From Lentinus brumalis (taxonomy: Eukaryota; Basidiomycota; Agaricomycetes; Polyporales; Polyporaceae): DNA of 64,000 nucleotides. This document shows, in pieces, positions 36,098 through 46,512 of this stretch; positions within the stretch are counted from its first letter, which is position 1; each line of letters opens with the position of its first letter. A program made the translations under genes and the position numbers. Below the pieces are notes generated by a model. The model had not been told where the DNA came from. It saw only the letters and a list, made by a program, of their open reading frames with translations, and ran no database searches. The stretch lies in the NCBI GenBank assembly GCA_001792895.1, contig MARA01000009.1, positions 868,001-932,000 of the forward strand. Direction: 5' to 3'.

Positions 36098-37565
36098 GGG
36101 ACTCCTCTTCCGGTGACCACCACCACCAGAACTTTCCCACGGTCAATGGCTGAAGGAGCAGCTAAACTGTGTGGTATTACAAGCTCTGAGAAGTGGTGAA
36201 AAGGTGCTTATGAGAAGCCATGAGAGGCGCGATAGGGCACTGGACCCATGTACTACGAGACAGAGGGACATATCCCCTATGCGGACATACGCATGCAGCA
36301 AGAACTACGCAAATCGGATTGCCCAAGAGGAGCCGATATACCTGCGTACGATGGCCATGTCTACGCACACACGAAGCAAAGGCAGACGATGTACGCGGAA
36401 CAGACCCAGGACCTTCGGCCTATCTGCAAGACGTGCGCTGGCAGAGACGGGAGACGACGGCGTAGCCAGACACTGCGAATGGCAACGGTGTGTAACCAGG
36501 ATGAGTAATAGAGCGCCTTCACGTCAGACGTAAGAGCTACGTACGGTCTCGGGCTCCGGGGCGCGGCAAGGCCGACGAGGCACATACCTAAGCACTACTG
36601 TAAGCTTGGAAACGACAGACCCGGGGCCAGACGATCCAGGAATGCTAGGCTCCGAGTGCCGGGCTCAGGCGAATACAAACAAGCAGTCAGTCTCGCAGGA
36701 TACGCTGGCCAGAGACGTACCGATGAGAGACAATCACACTATAACTGGGCTTGCGGGCCTGGATCATTAGCTGCGTCTCGAGAGGAAAGAAAGGACTGAT
36801 AAGAAACCATGAGAGCAGGCACGGCGCATACAGACGCTGTATACAAGCCCCAAAACCTATGCCTGAACTGATCGACGGAGACCAAAAGACGGAACCTGAT
36901 CAGAAGGGCCGGCTGAAGGCATGCGTGCAGATGAGGTGTGAGGACACGTGTGCAGAGGGCCAGCACAAACGGACGGGCGGGTACGCAACCAAGCGTGGAG
37001 ACTGCGGCGGCATGGCTAAATGAACCGCACCGCATCCGCGGAAAGAGGCAGGCGCACAAGTCAGCCTCTGAGAAACGAAATGAAGCACTCACGATTCGAA
37101 GACGCCATGCCCAAGACCGAACCCATAGCAAGCCAGTGATCACGGCCCACTCGACAAGGCAGGTCTTGAGCAACATCCCCAGCACAGGGACATCGCGAGA
37201 TGAATCCAGGATCTCCCTGAGGCCGACACGATTCGATTTGGTGCGACTCAAAGTCAGCTGAGATAGCTAGAAGCAGGGCTGCACCCACCTGACACAAGGG
37301 AAGAATAGAGCAGAAAGTTCCAGCCAATACGCCTGGATGAGGCGATTAGCCCATGATATCAGGAAGAGATAGAGGAGACTCAACGAGCAGCTTAAATAGA
37401 TCGAGGATGGCAAGACTGCCAGTTCGGCCCTGCGACTGATCCCCCACCCAAAGTCACTCCTTGCCAGTCACGTTATATGCCCAATACGCTCCTTAAACAG
37501 CCACGTTGCAACCTATATCCATTCATTTTAACGACCGTCACGAGAAGACAACGCCCTGCTGCCAC
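36098..37565 (+). other. 5' part of the LINE leader
   Basis: About 1.5 kb with no long open frame. 'gagaagccatgagag' near 36,210 recurs loosely as 'taagaaaccatgagag' near 36,798, a weak hint of repeated promoter units. The leader resumes at 44,013 after the copia insertion. Confidence 0.5.
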
Positions 37566-37570
37566 GCCCA
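37566..37570. repeat. 5-bp target-site duplication (left) of the copia element
   Basis: GCCCA, repeated at 44,013-44,017 directly outside the other LTR. Five bases is the usual length for Ty1/copia integrases. Confidence 0.9.
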
Positions 37571-38127
37571 TGATGAAGTCTGAACCTGTGAAGGCTATGT
37601 CGCAACGACTAGCAGATGAGTGGACAACAAGTCCTCAGTCAGTTAGAGCAAAAGACTTATAGCATAGACACAAGTACCTAGCAGATGAGTGGACAACAAG
37701 CTACGAAGTACTTGTAAGTATAGAGCATAGAGCGCATAGGTAATCGAGTACTTACTCCTCAGTCAGTTAGAGCAAAAGACTGAGGAGACGAAGCCCAAAT
37801 GTCCCTCCTTATATACTGTGCAGGAGCAGCATGAGTAAGCAACAGAAAGGAGAGCATGTGACGAGTCTGAGTCAGAGCGAGTAGAGATGACTCAGACGAC
37901 GACAAATTGGAATGGTCACAAGGCAGTCCAGAGATATCTAGAAGAGTCCGGAGCGTTGTAGAACGCACTGGAATGTACTGGACAAAAGAGAAGCCAGGTA
38001 ACCACATGGTTTCGTAGTGTATGCCTAAAAAGGAAAAGAAGAAGCATAGCCTTAGATCTATCGTAAGAGGCTGTGCCCATAGCGCCTAATGCGCGACTAA
38101 TGTCCATAGTACATAGTAAGTTCAACA
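37571..38127 (-). repeat. 3' LTR of the copia element (557 bp)
   Basis: Starts TGATGAAG and ends TTCAACA on the plus strand. Contains two internal direct repeats: 'ctagcagatgagtggacaac' at about 37,610 and 37,679, and 'cctcagtcagttagagcaaa' at about 37,633 and 37,761. Identical in my reading to 43,456-44,012. Confidence 0.95.
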
Positions 38128-38136
38128 CTCCCCCTC
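38128..38136 (-). promoter_or_regulatory. Polypurine tract of the copia element
   Basis: On the minus strand GAGGGGGAG directly precedes the 3' LTR (TGTTGAAC) and directly follows the polyprotein stop at 38,139. This is the usual primer site for plus-strand DNA synthesis. Confidence 0.85.
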
Positions 38137-38138
38137 GT

Positions 38139-39675
38139 TCAAGACGCGGAGGTGACAAGACCCGTCTTCGAAACGAAGTACTCCAAGACGGAGAATGACG
38201 CATTCTTAGACAGACAGTCCGCCAAATTCTCCTTACTAGGGACCCAATAGATGTCCATGTTCGGAGAAGCCGCATATTCGTTGACGAAGTGGAAGTGAAC
38301 TTCGACATGCTTGGTACGTCTGTCGACGGCTGGGTTCTCAGAGAGGAAGATCGCGCCATGATTATCAATAAGCAAGGGCGTAGCCGCACTCATATCGTCC
38401 CCTAACTCGTCTCCAAACGTCCTCAGCCACATCATCTGACGCGCAGCATCAGAAGCCGCCTTGTACTCAGCCTCAGTAGACGATAGGGAGATGGTCGTCT
38501 GTCGGCGAGATACCCAAGACACGGCTCCTCCTGCCATCAGGAAGATAAAGGCTGTTTGCGAGTGCCGATCGTCGCGATCCTCTGCCCAGTCTGAATCGGA
38601 ATACGCGATCAGACCGGCATTAGATGCACCGTCGTATCGTAGGCGATAATGCGATGTACCTCGGAGATACCGTAAGACATAGAGAAGTCGGTTTAGGTGA
38701 TCTTCCGAAGGGTTCGCAGTGTACTTGCCAAGACGGTTGATGGCAAACGCGAGATCTGGTCGCGTCCCAAGACAGGCGTAGAGAAGACTGCCCATCAAGC
38801 TCTGGAAACGCAGACGAAGTTTCGCCGGTGCTTCTGCCGTTGCAGCTTCGAGAACTGCTCCAGCAGGGAGAGGAGTACGCGCAGGCGTGCAGTTGGCCAT
38901 CTGATAGTTCTCGAGAATGGCCTCGATGTACTCTTCCTGGTCGATGTCAAGTGTCCGTGAAAGACGATCTCGACGTACACGAAGACCAAGGAATCGCTCG
39001 ATGGGACCCAAGTCCGTCATCTTATACTGCTTGCCCAACGCCTTCTTGACCTTGTCGATGTGCCCTCGACTGTCACCCATGAGAAGTAGGTCGTCGACAT
39101 AGAGGACAACGATCGTAACACGGTCTGGGTCTGTATCCCCCCTTGTCGGCGATATACGTAGACTCCGGCATCAGAGTATGTCCGTACAAATCCCTGTCCG
39201 ATGAGCGAGTCGTGAATCTTCTTGTTCCACTGGCGAGAGGCTTGCTTAAGACCGTAGATGGCCTTCTTAAGCAGACAAACGTAGTCCTCCTTGCCTTTCA
39301 CGACCCAGCCCTCGGGTTGTTCCATGTAGACCTCCTCGTCCAAGTCTCCATTGAGGAACGCAGTCTTAACGTCCATCGCGTCGATCTCCCAGTCCTCTAG
39401 GGCAGCATGCGCAAAGAGATACCGGATAGATTCAAACCGAGCGACAGGAGAGAAGGTTTCATGGTAGTCCTTCCCATAGACCTGCGTAAAACCTCTCGCA
39501 ACCAGACGCGCTTTGTAGCGACCGTCCGATTTGCGATCATAGACCCAGCGATTTGAGACAACGGCTCGGTCCTTTGGACGAGGAACCAGAACCCAAGTCT
39601 TGTTCGCCATGAGAGACTCATACTCCGAGCGTTCAGCTTCGTGCCATAACTCTCGATCCGGTGAAGCCATGGCGT
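38139..39675 (-). CDS. Copia reverse transcriptase and RNase H (one frame break)
   Basis: The N-terminal RT part is at 39,675-39,140 ('RWVYDRKSDGRYKARLVARG', 'DAMDVKTAFLNGDLDEEVYM', 'KAIYGLKQASRQWN'). It is joined by one missing base in the CCCCCC run at 39,137-39,142 to the C-terminal part, which begins with 'LYVDDLLLMGD' (the YVDD catalytic box) and 'YKMTDLGPIERFLGLRV'. RNase H follows with 'AYSDSDWAEDRDDRHS' and 'SLSSTEAEYKAASDA', which hold its acidic residues. The stop is at 38,139, directly before the polypurine tract. The role is synthesis of element DNA in cytoplasmic particles. All key residues are present, so the enzyme would be complete if the frame break is an assembly error. Confidence 0.9.
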
Positions 39676-40179
39676 CCTTATGATGTTCAGGAATGCCAGA
39701 CTTGTACCGCGAATAGAAGAGATGGGCTAGAATTGCTTCAGCTTCACGCTGTTCACCGTCCTTATCCGTACGCGCATCTACTCTAGAGGGTTGTTCGTCA
39801 CCGTAGACATTGTCCTTCTTGTACTTAGCAGGCGGGTTACCCTTGTTCTCCCGTTGAGAGCGACGAGGAGGAACAGGATTACCACCCTCAGAAGGATGAC
39901 GTTGTCGCTGATGACGAGGCGCGGCAGGAGGAGGACCTGGTGCAGGTGGTTGCTGTCCGATCTGCTGAGGCTCGGCGGCGCATCAGCAGGTGGAGCAGGT
40001 GGAGGAGCAGGAGCAGGGTCTGGAGGTAGAGGAGCTGGAGGTTGAGGAGCGTCCGAATCATCGTCGGGATGATCAGGAATCGGAAGTTCAGCATCACCAT
40101 CATCTGGTGGCTGTAGATCAGGGAACGGACTGTCGTCGGGGGTAGCTCGACGAGTGCCGGTGTCCGCACGTGCAGGGAA

Positions 40180-41045
40180 TACGGTCTCATCGAAGATAAC
40201 ATCGCGAGATACTTCGACTTGACGGGTGGTCGGGTTCCATAGGCGATACCCCTTTGAACCCGGCTCATAGCCCACAAACGTCCTCTCAACCGCCTTCTGG
40301 TCGAGCTTCCCTTGACGTTTGTCGCGCTGCACGTGTACGTAGGCTTTGCACCCAAACACCCTGAAGTAGGACGTCCGGCTTCTTGCCGGTCCAGATGGTG
40401 ATGGGGCACTCCCACTTGAGACGTTTCATCGGCTGACGGTTATAGACGTGAACGGCAGCATCAAGAGCGAGCTTCCAGAACCCATGAGAAAGGCCAGCGA
40501 AGTGCAGCATGCACAACGCCTTCTCAGAGATCGTGCGAATGAAGCGTTCAGCTCGTCCGTTCTGCTGTGACGTTCCCGGCATTGTCTTGTCATGCTCAAT
40601 CCCGTATTCACGTAGCAAGGCTTGGAATGAATCAGACATGTACTCCCCCCCTCGATCGGATCGAACACACTTCAACTTGTGCTCCGTCTGTGTCTCAGCC
40701 CAAGACTTGAACTGTTGAACGCCTCCTCCTGATCTGACTTACGCTTGAGAGCGTATACTACAGCCAGTCCGGAGCAGTCGTCGACGAAACACAGAAGTAG
40801 TTGTAACCACCGATCGACGTACCAAGAGGTCCCGCGACGTCCATATGAACGAGAGCGAGAACGACTGTGGCACGTTTCTCAGAAGGAGGGAAGGGTCGAC
40901 GAGTCATCTTCCCTTTTGCACATCCTTCGCAGGGTTTGTCTGAGGGAGGACCAATGCCATCCAAGCCAGTGGTCGCATCAGGCAGTCGCTTGACAGCTTC
41001 CTTGCCTGGATGTCCCCACCGCTGATGAACTAGGTCGTGTTTGAG
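40180..41045 (-). CDS. Copia integrase (three frame breaks)
   Basis: Begins with the zinc-binding HHCC domain: 'HQRWGHPGKEAV' and 'CEGCAKGKMTRRP'. The DDE core follows: first Asp in 'LVHMDVAGPLG' near 40,841, second in the 'VDD' box near 40,780 just past a frame break, and the Glu in 'TSQQNGRAERFIRTI' near 40,560. The C-terminal part has 'GYEPGSKGYRLWNPTTRQVE'. Breaks lie near 40,788 (AAA run), 40,716 and 40,371; each has the sense of one missing base. A Pro-rich linker (about 39,840-40,180, one further break near 39,976) joins it to the RT. Role: inserting element DNA with a 5-bp staggered cut, in agreement with the GCCCA duplications. Confidence 0.87.
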
Positions 41046-41249
41046 TATGGAACGGGAGGCATCAAGAACGCCGGTGTCCTTCTTCCCTTGAATGTAAAGC
41101 GGGAAGAGGTACAAGTTGAGTCCGGAGATGTAAGAACCTTGCAGAACTTTACGTCCGCGGATCTCAACCGTCGAGCCAGAAGAAACTCGGCCCTTAGGCC
41201 TCGAGTTGTATATGCTCATATGTCCATCACCTTGGTAAATGAACGAATC

Positions 41250-42942
41250 ACTGCGCTCAATCATCCCCGTGGAGAAGAGACGTTGATCTCCTGCTGCAGG
41301 AATGTAGCAGACGTTCTTGAGAGTGACTTTGACTCGCTCTCCGTCCACTTCAGTGTAACCCACAACAGTACCTTCCCCGTAGCATGCGATCTCGCCGGCT
41401 TGGCCTTCCTGAGCAGTTCTGAAGTACTTAGGTTGCTCGTATGCTTCATAGTCGGCAAAGTCAGACTTGTTTCCGGTTACGTGCGATGAAGCACCGGAGT
41501 CCATGAGCCAGATCGTCTGAACGCGTCCCTCAGCAGCGTCAGCTGCGTTGTAGAAAGAAACAGAGAGCTCGTTCGCGATGTTCGCTACAGGTACAAGAGA
41601 GGAGATAGTATGCGCATGATTATGTCCGTTCGATGTCCCAGTTCCTTTACCAGCCTCGTTACCACCCTTGCCAGAGCCAGAGTCCTTGCCCTTCTTCTTG
41701 TACCGCGGACTCTTCTCCGGGTACTTCTTATAGCAGTTAGAAGAGTCATGGTTATCCTTGCCGCAGTGGGTGCAAGGAGTGCGAGGTCTCTGCTTCGGCT
41801 TCGAGATCTTGTTCGCCTGGCCAAGCGACGTACCACGCAAGGAGTCCTCGAGCTTGAGCTTCGGCTTGACCAGCTCGAGCGTGAGGTCTGCCTCCTTGGT
41901 AGTGTGAAGGATGGTAGAGATCGCAGGCCGGTACGAGTCAGGCATCTTCGAGAAGAGCCAGAAGACCTTGATGTGGTTGGCGAGGGTGTTTGCGCTGTTT
42001 GCCGTCATCTCATCAATGAGCCCAATGAAGGTCTGCACCTGGTCGACGATCGACTTGGTCTCGTCGAATCGAGGATAGTTAATGAGATGTTCGAACCGGG
42101 AGAAGGAGTACCCGTTGTCCGACTTCTCATAGGTGGCCTTCAGGGCGTCCCAGATCTCCTTAGAGGTCGACTTCCCTTCGAAACACTTGGACACCTCAGC
42201 ACTAGTCTTGTACATGAGGATACCTTGTGCCCGATTATCCGTCTTCGTCCAAGCTGCAACTGCCTCAGCATTGCTGCTATCGGCTGCTAAAGTAGGACGC
42301 TTTTCACACCGCTGACAATACCCCAGGCGTCGATCATCATCAGATAACCCTTCATCTGACGAGCCCACTCCTTGTAGCCTTCCTGACCCCGGAGCTGGGG
42401 CAGGTTCTTCTCGAGACCGCCTTCCGACATTGCGAAAAGGTATGCAAAGTCAGTAGGCTCAGGTTGGTTGTCGAGGAGAGGTGGAAGCGGTTGAAGTGGT
42501 GGTACGACTGGAGGTGCAACTGGAGGTGGAAGTGGTTGTGTTGCGACGGTAGGTGAAGGAAGCGGAGTTGGAGGAAGCGGAGTGTCTAGAGCTTCCTGAG
42601 GGGTAGTAGAGGAGACGGCGGAACAAGTAGAGACTGAGCAGGAGGGAGAAGTGGTGATGGAGGCTGATCGTCTTCTTCAGATGACTCGTCCTCTTCAGAC
42701 GAATCGTCCGACTCGGACGAATGAACTGAGGGAGCAGGAGGAAGACCTTCGATTGGATCTGTGAAGCCGTCTTCCGGTTCGCAGTTATCTGGACGGGCAA
42801 CCTCGTTAAACTTGTTAGGACAAGGTTGTTGATCACAATCGTAGTAGCAATGATCTTCTTCCCACCAATAGACGTCTGTGTGGTCTGTAAGATCGTACTG
42901 ATGAAAGAGATGACTACAGTCGAATGTCCCTTCAGAAGCCAC
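41250..42942 (-). CDS. Copia Gag and aspartic protease (two frame breaks, start uncertain)
   Basis: The Gag core reads 'GYKEWARQMKGYLMMIDAW', then after one missing base near 42,308 a UBN2-type Gag ('EIWDALKATYEKSDNGYSFS') and a CCHC knuckle 'CTHCGKDNHDSSNC' (41,774-41,733). The protease has 'IWLMDSGASSHVTG' with the catalytic Asp at about 41,501. The first ATG in the Gag frame is at 42,430. Upstream, 42,942-42,431 is also open across a one-base break at the GGGG run 42,600-42,603: an acidic Ser/Asp/Glu stretch followed by Pro-rich sequence. That part has no ATG, so it may be leader or a longer Gag. Gag forms the particle that packages the RNA; the protease cuts the polyprotein. Confidence 0.87.
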
Positions 42943-43438
42943 ACTGTCAATGCGAAAGGTTCAGGAAGCGCGATGATTTGAGCCACGTGCTATGGCAACG
43001 GTAGATATGAACACCTGTTGAGGTGAACCTCAAACACCAGCAAGTCGGGTATGCCGATGCCAAGGGTAGAAGTTGCCAACTGTGCCCAGAAGAAGACTAG
43101 TACGTATCGTATGAAAATGGTATCGTAAGGAGGGTCCAGACGGTTGTCCTCCGGTCCTAAGGTGCTAACCACCCCGGATACAACAGCTGGCGGATGCAAG
43201 TGCACGGCCCGGCTGAGGGATGCCTGAAGAATCCTGTACGCCTCGAGAGCGCCAAAGGATTTACACGAGTAGTACGACTAGCTATAAAGCACTCAGGGCT
43301 GCGTCACGAGCGCAGAAATGTCCCCCTGGTAGCAGTGTCGGCGGGCACAGTCAAGAGATAGGGAGTTAATGGAGGAATGCACGGGCAGGAGTCGTCGAAG
43401 GAATGGTGCGCGCAGAATGACGACTAGCAACGGTCAGA

Positions 43439-43455
43439 GCGCAGGGCTCATAACC
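43439..43455 (-). promoter_or_regulatory. Primer-binding site for an initiator Met-tRNA half
   Basis: Plus-strand GCGCAGGGCTCATAACC lies directly inside the 5' LTR. It equals the 5'-half segment of fungal initiator tRNA-Met ending in the anticodon loop (CAU with AACC), as I recall the yeast sequence. The minus-strand RNA is therefore complementary to a cleaved tRNA, as in Drosophila copia, not to the tRNA 3' end. Confidence 0.8.
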
Positions 43456-44012
43456 TGATGAAGTCTGAACCTGTGAAGGCTATGTCGCAACGACTAGCAG
43501 ATGAGTGGACAACAAGTCCTCAGTCAGTTAGAGCAAAAGACTTATAGCATAGACACAAGTACCTAGCAGATGAGTGGACAACAAGCTACGAAGTACTTGT
43601 AAGTATAGAGCATAGAGCGCATAGGTAATCGAGTACTTACTCCTCAGTCAGTTAGAGCAAAAGACTGAGGAGACGAAGCCCAAATGTCCCTCCTTATATA
43701 CTGTGCAGGAGCAGCATGAGTAAGCAACAGAAAGGAGAGCATGTGACGAGTCTGAGTCAGAGCGAGTAGAGATGACTCAGACGACGACAAATTGGAATGG
43801 TCACAAGGCAGTCCAGAGATATCTAGAAGAGTCCGGAGCGTTGTAGAACGCACTGGAATGTACTGGACAAAAGAGAAGCCAGGTAACCACATGGTTTCGT
43901 AGTGTATGCCTAAAAAGGAAAAGAAGAAGCATAGCCTTAGATCTATCGTAAGAGGCTGTGCCCATAGCGCCTAATGCGCGACTAATGTCCATAGTACATA
44001 GTAAGTTCAACA
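43456..44012 (-). repeat. 5' LTR of the copia element (557 bp)
   Basis: Same length and sequence as 37,571-38,127. Carries the element promoter, read on the minus strand. TG/CA ends; GCCCA duplication directly outside at 44,013. Confidence 0.95.
43694..43700 (-). promoter_or_regulatory. TATA box in the 5' LTR
   Basis: TATATAA on the minus strand, in the middle of the LTR, where a copia promoter is expected. The same box is at 37,809-37,815 in the 3' LTR. No experimental start site is known. Confidence 0.55.
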
Positions 44013-44017
44013 GCCCA
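44013..44017. repeat. 5-bp target-site duplication (right) of the copia element
   Basis: GCCCA, matching 37,566-37,570. Confidence 0.9.
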
Positions 44018-44102
44018 CAGCACGACTAGATCGAACACATCCCCCACGCCTCGCCAGCCCAGACATCGCCGAACAGTAGCCGCGAACTACTGGAAGACGA
44101 GG

Positions 44103-45002
44103 ATGACGAGCAAGCCCACGATGAAAGGACGGACGACGAAAACAGAAAAGCAGACGACGAGAAAAAGGAGTGGAAAGGAGGCCTCAAAAAGGCGAGAGAC
44201 GAGAGCGAAAGCTACAACAATGACAAGCAAGAAGGAAAGAGAGTGGTGTGGTCCAGGAGTGACGGAACGACGAGAGGAGGGAACTAAAGAGACACGAGCA
44301 GAACGAGTGAGTAACGACTGCCCTCATACACTACAAACGCACCAAGAACGTGTCATGCAGCACGTCAGCAGAACAACCGACCCGCGAGCCCTTAGAGCCG
44401 ACGAGGAGGTGGTGTACGCGTGGTGGAAAGCGTACGGCGACGACCACGAGAAGACCGGGGAGGTAAAGGCCCACGTCCACGTCTACGCCACCAGATTCCA
44501 ACCCTCTGCACCGCTAGACCTCGGCATGCGAGTGCGAGTAGTAGCCCTAGCAAAAGATCAGACGACAACAACGGGGGCAGCACTCGCTGCGTACAAGCCG
44601 TACGAACCTCACATCGTCGGCTACGTCACGGCGATTAAACAAAGCCGCGAGGGATGGGCCAAGGTGACGATACTCAACCTATGCCGGGGAAATGGAGTTG
44701 GGAAGGTAGAGCTGGAGCTGCCAAACGAGACGGACAGCACAATCAGCGGAGGCACGATCGGTAGCTGGGGAGGGTCTCTGGAGAAGACGTACCAGTTGCC
44801 GCACGAGGAGGACGCCCCAATAGCACAGGAGGAGAGATGCGGCGCGGAGTCGTGCAGTCTAGAACGACCAGAGGGGCAGCTAGGAAGGACGATCCGGATG
44901 AGACCGGCCAAAGGGGGCGAGGACGCGTACGGCGACCTACGAGCTGTGGGAGAAGGCACGTTAGCCATGCATCTATGGATGAAGTACGATTACGCCAAGT
45001 AG
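44103..45002 (+). CDS. LINE leader ORF (ORF0), 299 aa, unknown function
   Basis: Starts at ATG 44,103, 86 bases right of the copia insertion. Residues 1-80 are strongly basic (Lys/Arg/Thr). Residues 85-230 look like a small folded domain with alternating hydrophobic residues ('VVYAWWKAYGDDHEKTG', 'GYVTAIKQSREGWAKVTIL'), then an acidic end. After the stop at 45,002, another frame continues in protein-like sequence to about 45,133 ('RQVVAYARIMGLLPAQLRNA'), one missing base away, so the ORF may be longer. It lies inside the LINE boundaries and on its strand, so it belongs to the element. No family recognised; basic start plus compact domain could mean RNA binding, which is inference only. A copia-free copy of the LINE would show whether the ORF starts further upstream. 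Confidence 0.5.
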   Translation: MTSKPTMKGRTTKTEKQTTRKRSGKEASKRRETRAKATTMTSKKEREWCGPGVTERREEGTKETRAERVSNDCPHTLQTHQERVMQHVSRTTDPRALRADEEVVYAWWKAYGDDHEKTGEVKAHVHVYATRFQPSAPLDLGMRVRVVALAKDQTTTTGAALAAYKPYEPHIVGYVTAIKQSREGWAKVTILNLCRGNGVGKVELELPNETDSTISGGTIGSWGGSLEKTYQLPHEEDAPIAQEERCGAESCSLERPEGQLGRTIRMRPAKGGEDAYGDLRAVGEGTLAMHLWMKYDYAK

Positions 45003-46512
45003 TTGCATACGCACGCATAATGGGACTCTTACCTGCGCAACTCCGCAACGCCCACGCGAGAACAGCGAGGTCGAACGAGACACGGCGAAACATCGATCTC
45101 TCGACAAATGGACGCCCGAGCCCAATTGGCTGAGCACTGATGCTTATCGGGGACGATCGCGAGACTTGCGAAGCTAACAAGCAGACTACGGTGAGCTCGG
45201 AGACACACCCACCACCGATAGCACGAACTGGACGCTACGCACCTGGGAATGGCGGAGAGGCGAGAAAGGAAGAACCCATCCACGGCGACGCACGGGCCAA
45301 AACGCTAAAGCAAGCAACTAAATAAGAGCGATGCGTGAGCGGAGCTTCAGAGGAACCCACCCTGAAAACGCAGACGCGGGCGCGCAACGCCTGACTACGC
45401 CACGCCGAGAAATGTACGGCGAACACGCGGAGACTTGATGCGCGAAGGAGTGGGGAAGAGGCGCGCTATATGAGGAAGAGTTAGCCTGACGTCCAGGAAC
45501 CGCGGAAGCAGAACCAGCCAAACAAACTGAACAGGATGGACGGTGCGAAGCCTTATACACGACACAGGGGACAACAGCGCGAACCTTCGCGGGCAGGGGA
45601 GGACAGGAACAAACAGGGAGAACGTGCCGAGGACGGACGGGGCACATGAAGACAGCGAAGAAGGGAAGCAAGCAAACGCATATGCATGAAGCTTGTAGCG
45701 AGGGGGAGCGATAGAAGCGGCTGCCAGGCACGATAATGACGGCCAACGCCCAGGAGGAGAGCAGCAAAACGGAGAAGTACGTACGGTACGGCACGCATAC
45801 AGACAAGCACTCTTCTGCGCCGCGTAGGGACCATGTAATAGCTATGAAGGCGGCGAAACCGTAACAGTTAGGGAGAGGCGTCGAGGAAGTGAGAGAAACA
45901 CGCACGAGATAGCTGATCTCGGTACAGCGCACGGTGACTTGAACCGAGTACGGGGACGAGAACGCGGAGGACAAGCGTGTAAGCTCCTAGACCGCCCGGG
46001 GACGGTGGCGAGTGCGGAACAGACCAGGCTGAAAAACGAGCGAGAGCAGTAAACGAATGACAGATGTGAAGCACATAGATGAGCGGACTGAACGAGAGGA
46101 GGGACAGGTGAGAGTAACGCAGAGGACGGCGATGAAAGACGAACTTCCGGATATAGGCAAAAAGCGGGCCACGTGTAGACGCGCCGAAACCCGGCGCTAG
46201 GCTGCAAAAGGGAAGGAAGCTCGTGCTTTCAAGCAAACCAGTCTGAGGATCGGGAGGAGAAGAGACGCCGACTGCTTTTGACAACCAAACGTACGTGTCG
46301 GACTGCCAGCTCAGCAAGCCACAACGCGAGGAGACCGGAGCGTACGTACCACGCCAGGCGACCGTACAAACATGCAACGACACGAGCGAATATGGACTTG
46401 AGCGAGCGAGAAGATCGCGCCGTTTCCCTCTCTCCCTCCCCCGCTCTTCATCTCTCTCCCTGCTTCTCCCCGTACCCCTCCTGCTGCTGTCTTCCACCCC
46501 GGCGCCTGCGAC
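45003..46512 (+). other. LINE leader between ORF0 and the gag-like ORF
   Basis: About 1.5 kb, purine-rich on the plus strand, without a convincing open frame. Long minus-strand frames here (for example 45,868-46,548) are Ser/Pro/Arg-rich shadows of that bias. Confidence 0.5.

Larger units (their letters stand above)
37571..44012 (-). mobile_element. Ty1/copia LTR retrotransposon, 6,442 bp, complete, recent
   Basis: Two LTRs of 557 bp (43,456-44,012 as 5' LTR, 37,571-38,127 as 3' LTR) begin TG and end CA and appear identical by eye. 5-bp duplications flank the element. The primer site, polypurine tract and all coding domains occur in copia order on the minus strand: gag, protease, integrase, reverse transcriptase, RNase H. 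Seven breaks in the polyprotein frame all have the sense of one missing base (near 42,600; 42,308; 40,788; 40,716; 40,371; 39,976; 39,140). The element sits inside the leader of the LINE, in opposite orientation, so it is the younger insertion. Identical LTRs with many frame breaks do not fit slow decay; assembly errors are the simpler reading. Confidence 0.95.

Noticed and set aside
41610..42290. 226-codon plus-strand frame inside the copia element
   Set aside because: It is the antisense of Gag, whose zinc knuckle and Gag domain are clear on the minus strand.
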